This document shows positions 1 to 7,762 of a stretch of DNA of 61,812 nucleotides, one piece after another; the first letter of the stretch is position 1; each line of letters starts with the position of its first letter. The notes beneath the pieces were generated by a model, which was not told where the DNA came from, ran no database searches, and saw nothing but the letters and a program-made list of their open reading frames with translations. This stretch comes from CBFFRJ01 sp965644225 (lineage in GTDB: Bacteria; Pseudomonadota; Gammaproteobacteria; Enterobacterales; Enterobacteriaceae). Location: assembly GCF_965644225.1 (NCBI RefSeq), contig NZ_CBFFRJ010000012.1, positions 1 through 61,812 of the forward strand. Reading direction: 5' to 3'. The position numbers and the translations under genes were made by a program.

Positions 1-13
1 CGAGGGCGGTTAA
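1..13 (+). other. yciA: possible last codons of yciA
   Basis: Frame 2 reads Glu-Gly-Gly and then a TAA stop. In E. coli the acyl-CoA thioesterase gene yciA converges on tonB exactly here, so these bases may be its last codons. Only three residues are visible, so the call rests on gene order. The next 84 bases show no gene and no clear terminator. Confidence 0.3.
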
Positions 14-97
14 GATATCAAAAACCCGTTATCCGGTGAAACGCAGTGCCGCTCCGCTTAAGTGAACGGCATTATCCGCTTGCGGAGGCTTTCGTCG

Positions 98-817
98 TTA
101 TTCCATGGCTGCCGTTCCGTCGATACGGAACACAAAGGTAACAAAGAGCCCTGTTCCTGGTTTTCCGGCTTCATAACGCCATCTGCGCATTGCCGTTTTA
201 ACCTCACGTTCAAACAGGTTGGACGGCTGAGCGGAGACAATTTCGACATTATCCAGACGGCCATCCCTCGTCACATCAAACTTAACCCGCACGCGCCCTT
301 CAATACGCAACGCCTTCGCACGTTCCGGATACTGCGGCTGGTTTCTGCTCATTGCGCGAGGACCTGCCGGTACCACTGGCGCTGGCGTACTGGAAACCGG
401 CGGCGTGGTATTGGTTACCGTACTTACTGGCGCATTAGTCAATGGCGCAGCGCTGCGCTGCTCAACCGGTTTTACTTCACGCTTAGGCTGCTCAACCTTC
501 TTCACTGGCTTAGGTTTCGGCTTGGGCTTCGGTTTGGGTTTTTCAATCACCACCGGCGCCTCTTTTGGCGGCTCAGGAATCGGCTCTGGCTCGGGTTCAG
601 GCTCAGGTTCAACCACCGGCTGAGGCGGCGGTTGCACAACCTGAGGCGGCGCGAGGTCGGCCGGGGAAACCATGGTTATCGAAATAGGCTGCGCGGGCGC
701 AGGCAATTCAAGCGCCTGATTGACTGACATATACAATAACCCTGTAATAACAGCTCCATGAATGCCAACAGACAGCATTGTTGCCCAGGGAATGCGGCGA
801 GGTAAATCAAGGGTCAT
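98..817 (-). CDS. tonB: TonB, energy transducer for outer-membrane receptors
   Basis: TonB couples the proton motive force, harvested by ExbB-ExbD, to outer-membrane siderophore and cobalamin receptors. The 239-residue product has the family's usual length. An N-terminal membrane anchor (about residues 12-32) carries the conserved Ser16, His20, Leu27 and Ser31. A Pro-rich periplasmic stretch of Glu-Pro and Lys-Pro repeats follows (about residues 70-110). The C-terminal receptor-binding domain includes SRNQPQYPERA and RRWRYEAGKPG. The start was set at MTLDLPRR, matching the E. coli protein; the frame stays open 17 codons upstream, but those codons lack homology. A Fur-like site lies upstream, as expected for an iron-regulated gene. 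Confidence 0.97.
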   Translation of the reverse strand: MTLDLPRRIPWATMLSVGIHGAVITGLLYMSVNQALELPAPAQPISITMVSPADLAPPQVVQPPPQPVVEPEPEPEPEPIPEPPKEAPVVIEKPKPKPKPKPKPVKKVEQPKREVKPVEQRSAAPLTNAPVSTVTNTTPPVSSTPAPVVPAGPRAMSRNQPQYPERAKALRIEGRVRVKFDVTRDGRLDNVEIVSAQPSNLFEREVKTAMRRWRYEAGKPGTGLFVTFVFRIDGTAAME

Positions 818-864
818 TGAAGTCATAATCGTGTCAATTGAAAAACCAGACCGCAATTCTAAAT

Positions 865-883
865 GCAAATAGCAATCATATTC
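865..883. promoter_or_regulatory. probable Fur box upstream of tonB
   Basis: GCAAATAGCAATCATATTC matches 12 of 19 positions of the Fur consensus GATAATGATAATCATTATC. It lies 48 bp upstream of the tonB start, inside the likely promoter region. tonB is a known Fur-repressed gene, which supports the call; the match itself is only moderate. Confidence 0.5.
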
Positions 884-1037
884 AACCAGACATCTTATCT
901 ATCATTGATTTCGATCCTTAACCGACTAAAAACAACGCAGAAAAAACACAGATATTGCGGGCATCTCATCTTTGCATTGCAGGCATCGGGTGATTCACAT
1001 AAGTTAAGTGCTTTCTGATCAGAAAGGAGCAATCCCC

Positions 1038-1334
1038 GTGCTTTACGTTATTTTTGCTGAAGATATTGCTGATTCGCTGGAAAAACGTCTCTCCGTGCGC
1101 CCTGCCCACCTGGCACGTCTTCAGCTGTTGCAGGATGAAGGCCGTCTGCTGACCGCAGGCCCCATGCCCGCCGTTGACAGCAATGATCCAGGTGCTGCCG
1201 GTTTCACCGGCTCAACCGTGATTGCTGAATTTGAATCGCTGGAAGCGGCGAAAGCATGGGCACAGGACGATCCTTACGTTGCGGCTGGCGTTTATCAGAA
1301 CGTCACGGTCAAACCCTTCAAGAAGGTATTTTAA
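1038..1334 (+). CDS. yciI: YciI, small YCII-family protein
   Basis: This 98-residue protein is nearly identical in length and sequence to E. coli YciI, a YCII-domain (ferredoxin-like fold) protein without an established physiological role. The conserved block ADSLEKRLSVRPAHLARLQL contains the family's His, and AGPMPAVDSNDPGAAGFTGS follows. The start is GTG at 1038, preceded by AAGGAG about 8 bases upstream. An in-frame ATG ten codons earlier lies upstream of that ribosome binding site and is not used. The gene is divergent from tonB and ends just before a stem-loop. Confidence 0.93.
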   Translation: MLYVIFAEDIADSLEKRLSVRPAHLARLQLLQDEGRLLTAGPMPAVDSNDPGAAGFTGSTVIAEFESLEAAKAWAQDDPYVAAGVYQNVTVKPFKKVF

Positions 1335-1354
1335 GTCTCGATTTGTTGGCTAAT

Positions 1355-1394
1355 AAGGACACAATGATGGACATCAAGCTCACTGTGTCCTTTT
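1355..1394 (+). terminator. stem-loop after yciI
   Basis: AAGGACACA (1355-1363) pairs with TGTGTCCTT (1384-1392) across a 20-base loop and is followed by TTTT. It lies between yciI and the convergent transporter gene. The long loop makes it a weaker terminator candidate than others in the window. Confidence 0.5.
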
Positions 1395-1410
1395 AAGCAG
1401 CGAGGTATCA

Positions 1411-2855
1411 CTACCAGAGGCCAATAATCTTCATCCACATCCCTCCGGCCAGTAACCAGATTACGATGGAGACGATGGAGACAAGGAAGCTAATTCCCCA
1501 CCACTGGCCGGTTGAATTATAACCAGAGCCAAACAGCGCCGGCCCAGGGCCGCCGGAATACTGGGTCAGCCCCATAGAAAGATTTGACGTGTAACCCAGC
1601 GTCAGAGCAGCCAGCAGCGGAGGAACCCCAACGGACACCGCCACGGCCAGAAAGGCCAGATACATTGCAGAAATATGCGCCATCGCGGAGGCAAAGAAAT
1701 AACGGGTATAAAAATAGACGAGTATTAAGACAAGGAAGACTAAGGTCCAGTCGAAGTGGCCAATATAACCGGCTATACCCTCTGAAATCCATGCGATCAT
1801 TCCATATTTATTCAGGGCATTTGCCATCATCACCAGTACTGCAAACCAGAACATGGTATCCCAGGCCGTTTTCTCTTCAATAATATTTTTCCACGACATA
1901 ATATTTGAAAGAAGCAGAATCACCAGTCCAATAAATGCCGAGAGCGTGGCGGGAATGTTGAAGAAGATGTCGCCAGCCGTCCACAACAGAATCAGCAATA
2001 CAAAATCGAATGCCAGAATTTTCTCAGCAAGCCTCATTGGCCCCATCTTGCGCAACTCTTCCCGAGCGATGCCGGGTATTTCCGGGGTCTTTTTCAGCTC
2101 AGGCGGATATAAAAAATAAATACACAGCGGAATTATCACCAGCGCCAGTAGTCCCGGCACAATGGCCCCAGAAACCAGGTCATCCAGTTAATCTGGATAC
2201 CCTGACCAAAAGCCAGTTCGGCAATCAGCGGATTCCCGGCCATCGCCGTCAGAAACATTGCACAGATGACAGCATCTATCTGGGAAACGCAAATCATCAG
2301 GAATGCCCCGGCTTTTCTGGCGGAAGGTCCAGGCTCTGACTGGTAAGCGGAGGCAATAGACTGGGTGATCGGATACATTATGCCGCCGCCACGCGCAGAG
2401 GCTGACGGGATGCCTGGGCCGAGAACCATGTCCGACAGCGCCAGTCCGTAAGCGACGCCCAGCATGCTATAGCCACACTTTGAGATAAACCACAGGGCAA
2501 TACGTCTTCCGAACCCGGTTTTAATGACCGCCCGGGAAATGAACATCGCGATGCCAATAAGCCAGATCGTACCGTTGGCAAACCCCGACAGCGCCGTTAC
2601 CTTTCCAGCACCTCCTGAAAGCGGCGTCAGGCCGGTCATGATGGAAATAACCAACGCGACCATGGTTACGGCCCCCATCGGCATGGTTTTTAAGATAATG
2701 GCAAGAATAGTCGCGACGAATATCGCAAACATATGCCAGGCGATAATATCTAGGCCCGCAGGCGGTGGGGTAAACCAGATTACCATCCCAACAAGTAATG
2801 TCAGTACGCCTTTCCAGACAGGAAAGGCTAATTTTACCTGAACATGTTCAGTCAT
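1411..2855 (-). pseudogene. frameshifted DASS-family (CitT/TtdT-like) anion transporter
   Basis: Two overlapping reading frames together encode one divalent anion:sodium symporter (DASS) family protein of about 481 residues, the size of CitT or TtdT, which exchange citrate or tartrate for succinate. The first frame runs from MTEHVQVKL (start 2855, good AGGGAG site) and stops at 2136. The second begins around 2160 and carries the C-terminal half with the SNLSMGLTQYSGGPGPALFG region. Homology passes from Trp-Phe-Leu-Gly in frame one to Ile-Val-Pro-Gly-Leu in frame two. One missing base in a C4 run (2165-2168, plus strand) accounts for it. Each half holds several membrane helices. The substrate is unknown. 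The event could be a true mutation or a homopolymer read error. Confidence 0.85.
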
Positions 2856-2913
2856 AATCACTCCCTTTTGCTTTTTCCTTCTCCCTTTCTGAACAAAAAA
2901 CCCGCTACTTATA

Positions 2914-2927
2914 TTGATTCGCATCAA
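2914..2927. promoter_or_regulatory. perfect FNR box upstream of the anion transporter
   Basis: TTGATTCGCATCAA is an exact match to the FNR consensus TTGAT-N4-ATCAA. It is centred about 65 bp upstream of the transporter ATG, a spacing suited to activation of a promoter just downstream. This suggests anaerobic induction, in line with a dicarboxylate, citrate or tartrate exchanger. I could not pick a convincing -10 element. Confidence 0.7.
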
Positions 2928-2962
2928 TAACAGCGGTTAATAATCAGGTTTTAACGCCTTAG

Positions 2963-2976
2963 CACAAAATTTTGTG
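2963..2976. promoter_or_regulatory. 14-bp perfect palindrome upstream of the transporter
   Basis: CACAAAATTTTGTG is a perfect 7+7 palindrome, centred about 49 bp upstream of the FNR box. It looks like an operator for a dimeric regulator, but no regulator gene lies nearby and the cognate protein is unknown. Confidence 0.4.
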
Positions 2977-3004
2977 ATTCAAGCTGCCCGGATAATTGAT
3001 CCGT

Positions 3005-3027
3005 CGTGTCCACCAACAATGGACACG
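3005..3027. repeat. inverted repeat between transporter and SMR gene
   Basis: CGTGTCCA (3005-3012) and TGGACACG (3020-3027) form a perfect 8-bp stem with a 7-base loop. There is no T tract on either side, so a strong terminator is unlikely. The GGACAC core also occurs in the stem-loop at 1355-1394 on the other side of the transporter gene. Confidence 0.5.
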
Positions 3028-3067
3028 ATGAGAAGTAAAGTAAGGTTTTGTCTGATGCAGGTTACGC

Positions 3068-3406
3068 CTAATGTGCAACGCTTTTCGAAAACAGATTAAT
3101 GGTTATCACCCCGGCAATAATTAAGCCCATCCCCAGCATGGCGGGAATATCTAATTTTTGCCCATGAACCAGCCAGCCCACGGCGCCAATCAGCACAATA
3201 CCAGCCCCTGACCAGATAGCGTAAATAATACCCGTCGGAATGGTACGCATGGGAATGGTCAGGCACCAGAAAGCAATGCAATAACCCACAATACTCACCA
3301 CGCAGGGGATCAGGCGGGTAAAACTTTCAGAGGATTTTAATGCGGTTGTCGCAATCACTTCGGCGATGATGGCAATAGCCAGAAAAAGCAGTGCTTCTTT
3401 AGTCAT
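3068..3406 (-). CDS. SMR-family multidrug efflux protein (EmrE-like)
   Basis: The 112-residue protein belongs to the small multidrug resistance family, whose members act as dimers exchanging protons for cationic drugs such as quaternary ammonium compounds. Four membrane helices span the chain. The essential membrane glutamate is Glu16 in IIAEVIATT, equivalent to EmrE Glu14. The motif PTGIIYAIWSGAGIVLI, with the substrate-binding tryptophan, is present. In E. coli K-12 emrE sits in a cryptic prophage, whereas here the gene is next to yciY and clsA. The ribosome binding site is weak (GGGATCAC). The exact substrate cannot be read from sequence. Confidence 0.88.
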   Translation of the reverse strand: MTKEALLFLAIAIIAEVIATTALKSSESFTRLIPCVVSIVGYCIAFWCLTIPMRTIPTGIIYAIWSGAGIVLIGAVGWLVHGQKLDIPAMLGMGLIIAGVITINLFSKSVAH

Positions 3407-3516
3407 GTGATCCCATAAGGAAAAGTGTGTTCAGGCTACAAGGAAGATATCTGCGCCAGGGTATCCCCGCAACATGACACGGTGATGATCAAGACAATGG
3501 CGGAGTGATACGGCGT

Positions 3517-3543
3517 AAAACAAAGGGCACCACGAAGGTGCCC
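3517..3543 (-). terminator. terminator of yciY
   Basis: On the minus strand GGGCACC and GGTGCCC (plus-strand 3525-3531 and 3537-3543) form a 7-bp stem with a 5-base loop, followed by TTTGTTTT. It starts 9 bases after the yciY stop. Confidence 0.8.
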
Positions 3544-3551
3544 CGGTGTCA

Positions 3552-3725
3552 TCAGAACACATAAAAATCAAAAACTAATGCATTGCGGTGACGGTTCAGG
3601 AGGCACTTTCTTATGGAGTGGATACGCATATTGCGACGTGACTGACCTTCCAGCCAGCGTGCTTTACGACGATTACTCTGTCGCGCCATGCGCCAGCGTC
3701 CCACTTCCGTTCTACTACGTTTCAT
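3552..3725 (-). CDS. yciY: YciY, small basic protein
   Basis: This 57-codon gene reads MKRSRTEVGRWRMARQSNRR, continues with ARWLEGQSRRNMRIHSIRK, and ends in a short hydrophobic tail VFDFYVF. It matches E. coli YciY, a small, very Arg-rich protein of unknown function, almost residue for residue in its N-terminal 40 positions. It is divergent from clsA and has its own terminator. No signal peptide or membrane helix is evident. Confidence 0.88.
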   Translation of the reverse strand: MKRSRTEVGRWRMARQSNRRKARWLEGQSRRNMRIHSIRKCLLNRHRNALVFDFYVF

Positions 3726-3865
3726 TATTACGACTCTTTATGCATGCAGACGTGCCATTATAGACCCTGGCTCCCGCCATACCAGCGCTTTTGCGAACCG
3801 TTTTTATTTGCCAGATGAATCCTTATGCGTAAACTCTTGGTATGCGCTTTTAAAAAGGATTTTGT

Positions 3866-5326
3866 ATGACAACCTTCTATACCGTCGTGAGTTGGCTGGT
3901 CATTTTAGGCTACTGGCTGCTGATCGCGGGGGTGACGTTGCGCATCCTCATGAAGCGTCGCGCGGTTCCCTCTGCCATGGCCTGGCTGCTGATTATCTAT
4001 ATTCTGCCGCTGGTCGGGATTATTGCCTATCTGTCATTCGGTGAGCTGCATCTGGGCAAACGTCGCGCTGAGCGGGCCAGAGCCATGTGGCCCTCGACGG
4101 CGAAATGGCTGAAAGATCTCAAAGCCCATCATCATATCTTTGCCACTGAAAACAGCAGCGTCGCCAGCGCGTTATTTAAACTCTGCGAGCGTCGCCAGGG
4201 AATTGCGGGCGTTAAAGGAAATCAACTTCAGCTTCTTACGACCTCTGACGATGTGATGCAGGCGCTGATCCGGGATATCCAGCTCGCCCGCCATAACATC
4301 GAGATGGTGTTCTATATCTGGCATCCTGGCGGGATGGCCGATCAGGTGGCTGAATCACTGATGGCCGCAGCGCGCCGTGGCGTCCATTGCCGTCTGCTGC
4401 TCGACTCCGCCGGCAGCGTGACCTTTTTCCGCAGCCCATGGGCGGAGATGATGCGCAATGCCGGTATCGAGGTGGTGGAAGCGTTAAAAGTGAATCTGAT
4501 GCGTGTTTTTCTGCGCCGCATGGATCTGCGTCAGCACCGCAAAATGGTGCTGATTGATAACTATATTGCCTATACCGGCAGCATGAATATGGTCGACCCG
4601 CGTTATTTTAAACAGGATGCCGGGGTCGGTCAGTGGATAGATTTGATGGCCCGTATGGAAGGCCCGGTTTCAACGGCGATGGGCGTGGTCTATTCCTGTG
4701 ACTGGGAAATCGAAACCGGCAAGCGCATTCTCCCCCCTCCGCCCGATGCCAATATTATGCCGTTTGAGCAAGCGAGCGGGCATACCATTCATACCATTGC
4801 CTCCGGACCGGGTTTCCCGGAAGATCTGATCCATCAGGCGCTGCTGACGGCTGTTTACGCTTCCCGTGAATATCTCATCATGACCACGCCCTATTTCGTC
4901 CCCAGCGATGATTTACTGCATGCAATATGCACCGCAGCCCAACGTGGCGTGGATGTGAGTATTATTTTGCCGCGTCATAACGATTCAGTACTGGTTGGCT
5001 GGGCCAGCCGTGCCTTTTTCACGGAGCTGCTGGCGGCCGGAGTGAAGATTTATCAGTTCGAAGGTGGCCTGCTGCATACCAAAAGCGTGCTGGTCGACGG
5101 CGAGCTGAGCCTGGTGGGAACGGTGAACCTCGATATGCGCAGTCTGTGGCTTAATTTTGAAATTACGCTGGTGATTGATGACGCCGGTTTTGGTGGCGAT
5201 CTGGCCGCCGTTCAGGATGATTATATCTCCCGTTCTCGCTTACTGGATGCCCGCCTTTGGGTAAAACGCCCGTTCTGGCACCGAATCGCTGAACGACTGT
5301 TTTACTTCTTTAGCCCGTTGCTGTAA
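3866..5326 (+). CDS. clsA: Cardiolipin synthase A
   Basis: ClsA condenses two phosphatidylglycerol molecules into cardiolipin and glycerol at the inner membrane. The 486-residue length equals the E. coli enzyme. Two N-terminal membrane helices (about residues 5-27 and 37-57) precede two phospholipase D-type HKD motifs. The first is His224-x-Lys226-x4-Asp231 in QHRKMVLID. The second is His404-x-Lys406-x4-Asp411 in LHTKSVLVD. Both catalytic sets are intact. The gene is followed 34 bp later by yciU, probably in one transcript. Confidence 0.97.
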   Translation: MTTFYTVVSWLVILGYWLLIAGVTLRILMKRRAVPSAMAWLLIIYILPLVGIIAYLSFGELHLGKRRAERARAMWPSTAKWLKDLKAHHHIFATENSSVASALFKLCERRQGIAGVKGNQLQLLTTSDDVMQALIRDIQLARHNIEMVFYIWHPGGMADQVAESLMAAARRGVHCRLLLDSAGSVTFFRSPWAEMMRNAGIEVVEALKVNLMRVFLRRMDLRQHRKMVLIDNYIAYTGSMNMVDPRYFKQDAGVGQWIDLMARMEGPVSTAMGVVYSCDWEIETGKRILPPPPDANIMPFEQASGHTIHTIASGPGFPEDLIHQALLTAVYASREYLIMTTPYFVPSDDLLHAICTAAQRGVDVSIILPRHNDSVLVGWASRAFFTELLAAGVKIYQFEGGLLHTKSVLVDGELSLVGTVNLDMRSLWLNFEITLVIDDAGFGGDLAAVQDDYISRSRLLDARLWVKRPFWHRIAERLFYFFSPLL

Positions 5327-5360
5327 AACGAGCGCAAATGACGATAAACAGGTAGTTATT

Positions 5361-5690
5361 ATGGAAATGGATCTGAACAATCGCCTGAGCGAAGATGAGA
5401 CGCTGGAACAGGCTTACGATATTTTTCTCGAACTGGCGGTTGATAATCTTGACCCGGCTGACGTGATCCTCTTCAACCTGCAGTTTGAGGAGCGCGGCGG
5501 CGCAGAATTGTTTGATCCCAGTGAAGACTGGCAAGAACATGTGGATTTCGATCTGAACCCGGATTTCTTCGCCGAAGTAGTAATCGGTCTTGCGGATACC
5601 GACGGGGGGGAAATTAATCACATCTTCGCCCGCGTGCTGCTGTGTCGCGAGAAAGACCATAAGCTCTGCCATATACTGTGGCGTGAATAA
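5361..5690 (+). CDS. yciU: YciU, DUF440 acidic protein
   Basis: The 109-residue product matches E. coli YciU, a DUF440 protein (HI1450 type) proposed to be a double-stranded DNA mimic because of its strongly acidic surface. Acidic residues dominate, as in MEMDLNNRLSEDETLEQA and DPSEDWQEHVDFDLNPDF. Function is not established. It lies downstream of clsA and shares a bidirectional terminator with the convergent oppF. Confidence 0.93.
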   Translation: MEMDLNNRLSEDETLEQAYDIFLELAVDNLDPADVILFNLQFEERGGAELFDPSEDWQEHVDFDLNPDFFAEVVIGLADTDGGEINHIFARVLLCREKDHKLCHILWRE

Positions 5691-5696
5691 GATAAA

Positions 5697-5722
5697 AAAG
5701 GCTGACTTTCGTCAGCCTTTTT
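5697..5722. terminator. bidirectional terminator between yciU and oppF
   Basis: AAAGGCTGAC and GTCAGCCTTT form a perfect stem around a TTTC loop, with an A tract on the left and a T tract on the right. It can therefore end both yciU and the opp operon. Confidence 0.9.
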
Positions 5723-5736
5723 TATTTGCAGCGGAT

Positions 5737-6741
5737 TTACAGCGGATCCACCTTCAGGCAGGAAACAGCGTGACGGAAGCTGCCTTCCAGCACCGGGCGT
5801 GTTTTGGCGCATTCCGGTCCGGCAATCGGGCAGCGCGTGCGGAACACGCAGCCTGACGGCGGGTTGATCGGCGAGGGAAGCTCCCCTTCCAGTAGCTGGA
5901 TAGTTTTGTTCTTCTCCAGATCCGGGTCCGGGACCGGCACCGCCGACATCAGCGCTTTAGTATAAGGATGCTGCGGATTCTGATACACCTCATCGTAGGT
6001 GCCCAGCTCAACCGCATGCCCCAGATACATCACCAGTACCCTGTCGGAAATGTGTTTTACCACCGCCAGATCGTGAGCGATAAAGATCAGCGACAGCCCC
6101 ATTTCACGTTGCAGCTGTTGCAGCAGATTCACCACCTGGGCCTGGATAGAAACGTCGAGCGCAGAGACTGGCTCATCGCAAATGATCAGCTTTGGCTCGA
6201 GGATCAGCGCCCGGGCAATACCGATACGCTGGCACTGGCCCCCTGAAAACTCATGGGGATAGCGGTTAATCAGGTTCGGCAGCAAGCCAACCTTTAACAT
6301 CATCGTTTTGACGCGATCGCGCACGTCCTGACGTGACATTTTCGGGTGATAGGTACGCAGCGGTTCAGCGATAATTTCCCCGATGGTCATACGCGGGTTC
6401 AGCGAGGCCAGCGGATCCTGGAAAATCATCTGAATATCACTGCGCACGGCACGCCACTCATCCGGCTTCATACCCAGCAGGTCTTTCCCCAGCCAGGCGA
6501 CTTTTCCGTCCGTTGCTTTTACCAGCCCGATAATGGCGCGCGCAAACGTGGATTTACCACAGCCAGATTCACCGACAACCCCAAGGGTATCCCCTTCATA
6601 CAATCGCAGAGTCACGCCGTCGACGGCTTTCAGCGTTTTGGACGGCTGCCAGAACCACTGTTTGCCGTCTTTGATATCGAAATGAACTTTAAGGTCGGCA
6701 ATTTCAAGGAGTACTTTTCTTTCTTCGGTTACGGCATTCAT
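5737..6741 (-). CDS. oppF: Oligopeptide ABC transporter ATP-binding subunit OppF
   Basis: OppF is one of two ATPases powering oligopeptide uptake through OppBC. At 334 residues it matches the E. coli protein in length. Walker A is GESGCGKST (from about residue 57), the ABC signature is FSGGQCQR, and Walker B is LIICDEPVSALD. The C-terminal oligopeptide-transporter extension has the cysteine-bearing SGCVFRTRCPIAGPEC segment. Its start codon overlaps the oppD stop in ATGA, showing translational coupling. It is the last gene of oppABCDF. Confidence 0.97.
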   Translation of the reverse strand: MNAVTEERKVLLEIADLKVHFDIKDGKQWFWQPSKTLKAVDGVTLRLYEGDTLGVVGESGCGKSTFARAIIGLVKATDGKVAWLGKDLLGMKPDEWRAVRSDIQMIFQDPLASLNPRMTIGEIIAEPLRTYHPKMSRQDVRDRVKTMMLKVGLLPNLINRYPHEFSGGQCQRIGIARALILEPKLIICDEPVSALDVSIQAQVVNLLQQLQREMGLSLIFIAHDLAVVKHISDRVLVMYLGHAVELGTYDEVYQNPQHPYTKALMSAVPVPDPDLEKNKTIQLLEGELPSPINPPSGCVFRTRCPIAGPECAKTRPVLEGSFRHAVSCLKVDPL

Positions 6742-7751
6742 ACCAGCTCCTCCACCGTCTTAAAGCAGGCGCGCAGGCGTCCCGGGGCAAACTCCGCCAG
6801 TGGTGGAGCACTCGTACAAATCTCCATTGCATGCGGGCAACGGGGCTGGAAAGGACAGCCTTTAGGCAGACGCAGCAGATTTGGCGGATTACCCGGGATC
6901 GTCAGCAGGGATTCGCCTTCAGCATCAAGACGAGGGACCGCATTGAGCAGGCCGATGGAGTACGGATGGGCCGGATGATAAAACACATCGCGGGCTTTAC
7001 CATATTCCATGGTACGACCGGCATACATCACCAGCACTTTGTCGCAAATCCCCGCAACGACGCCGAGATCGTGGGTAATCATGATAATTGCGGTGTTGAA
7101 TTCGCTTTTCAGTTCATTCAGCAAGGTCATGATCTGCGCCTGAACGGTAACGTCCAGTGCAGTGGTCGGTTCGTCCGCAATCAGCAGTTTTGGCCGGCAC
7201 AGCAGCGCCATGGCGATCATCACACGCTGGCGCATACCGCCGGAAAACTCGTGCGGATACATGCGCATGCGCTTACGCGCTTCCGGCATTTTGACCGCAT
7301 CGAGCATCTTAACGGACTCTTCAAAGGCTTCCGCTTTACTCATCCCTTTGTGCAGCATCAGCACTTCCATTAACTGCTCACCGACCCGCATATAGGGATT
7401 CAGTGAGGTCATGGGATCCTGAAAAATCATCGAAATCTGCTCAGCGCGCAGCGCGTTCAACTCTTTCTCTGGCAGGTTGAGAATTTCACGTCCGTTAAAT
7501 TTTGCCGACCCACCGATAATACCGTTAGACGCCAGCAGCCCCATCAGCGCAAATGCGGTCTGGGATTTACCGGAGCCAGACTCACCCACAATCCCTAAGG
7601 TTTCCCCTGCCCGCAGGCTGAAGTTGAGGTCGTTAACTGCGGTGACGTTGCCATCCGGAGTGGTAAAAGTTACACGCAGATCGTTAACATCCAGCAGGAT
7701 GTCCGATTGCTGCTGCGCCGAGGGCGCAAATGAGGTTTCATGCATGCTCAT
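6738..7751 (-). CDS. oppD: Oligopeptide ABC transporter ATP-binding subunit OppD
   Basis: OppD is the second ATPase of the oligopeptide importer. Walker A GESGSGKSQT, signature FSGGMRQR and Walker B LLIADEPTTALD are intact. The C-terminal segment contains GCPFQPRCPHAMEIC. I chose the ATG at 7751, which sits 7 bases after AAGGAG and gives 337 residues as in E. coli. A GTG one codon earlier is also possible but sits too close to the ribosome binding site. The gene overlaps oppF by 4 bases. Confidence 0.96.
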   Translation of the reverse strand: MSMHETSFAPSAQQQSDILLDVNDLRVTFTTPDGNVTAVNDLNFSLRAGETLGIVGESGSGKSQTAFALMGLLASNGIIGGSAKFNGREILNLPEKELNALRAEQISMIFQDPMTSLNPYMRVGEQLMEVLMLHKGMSKAEAFEESVKMLDAVKMPEARKRMRMYPHEFSGGMRQRVMIAMALLCRPKLLIADEPTTALDVTVQAQIMTLLNELKSEFNTAIIMITHDLGVVAGICDKVLVMYAGRTMEYGKARDVFYHPAHPYSIGLLNAVPRLDAEGESLLTIPGNPPNLLRLPKGCPFQPRCPHAMEICTSAPPLAEFAPGRLRACFKTVEELV

Positions 7752-7762
7752 CACAGCACTCC

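Noticed and set aside
62..727. 221-codon plus-strand frame, Arg-rich
   Set aside because: It is the antisense shadow of the Pro-rich tonB repeats and has no homology or ribosome binding site.
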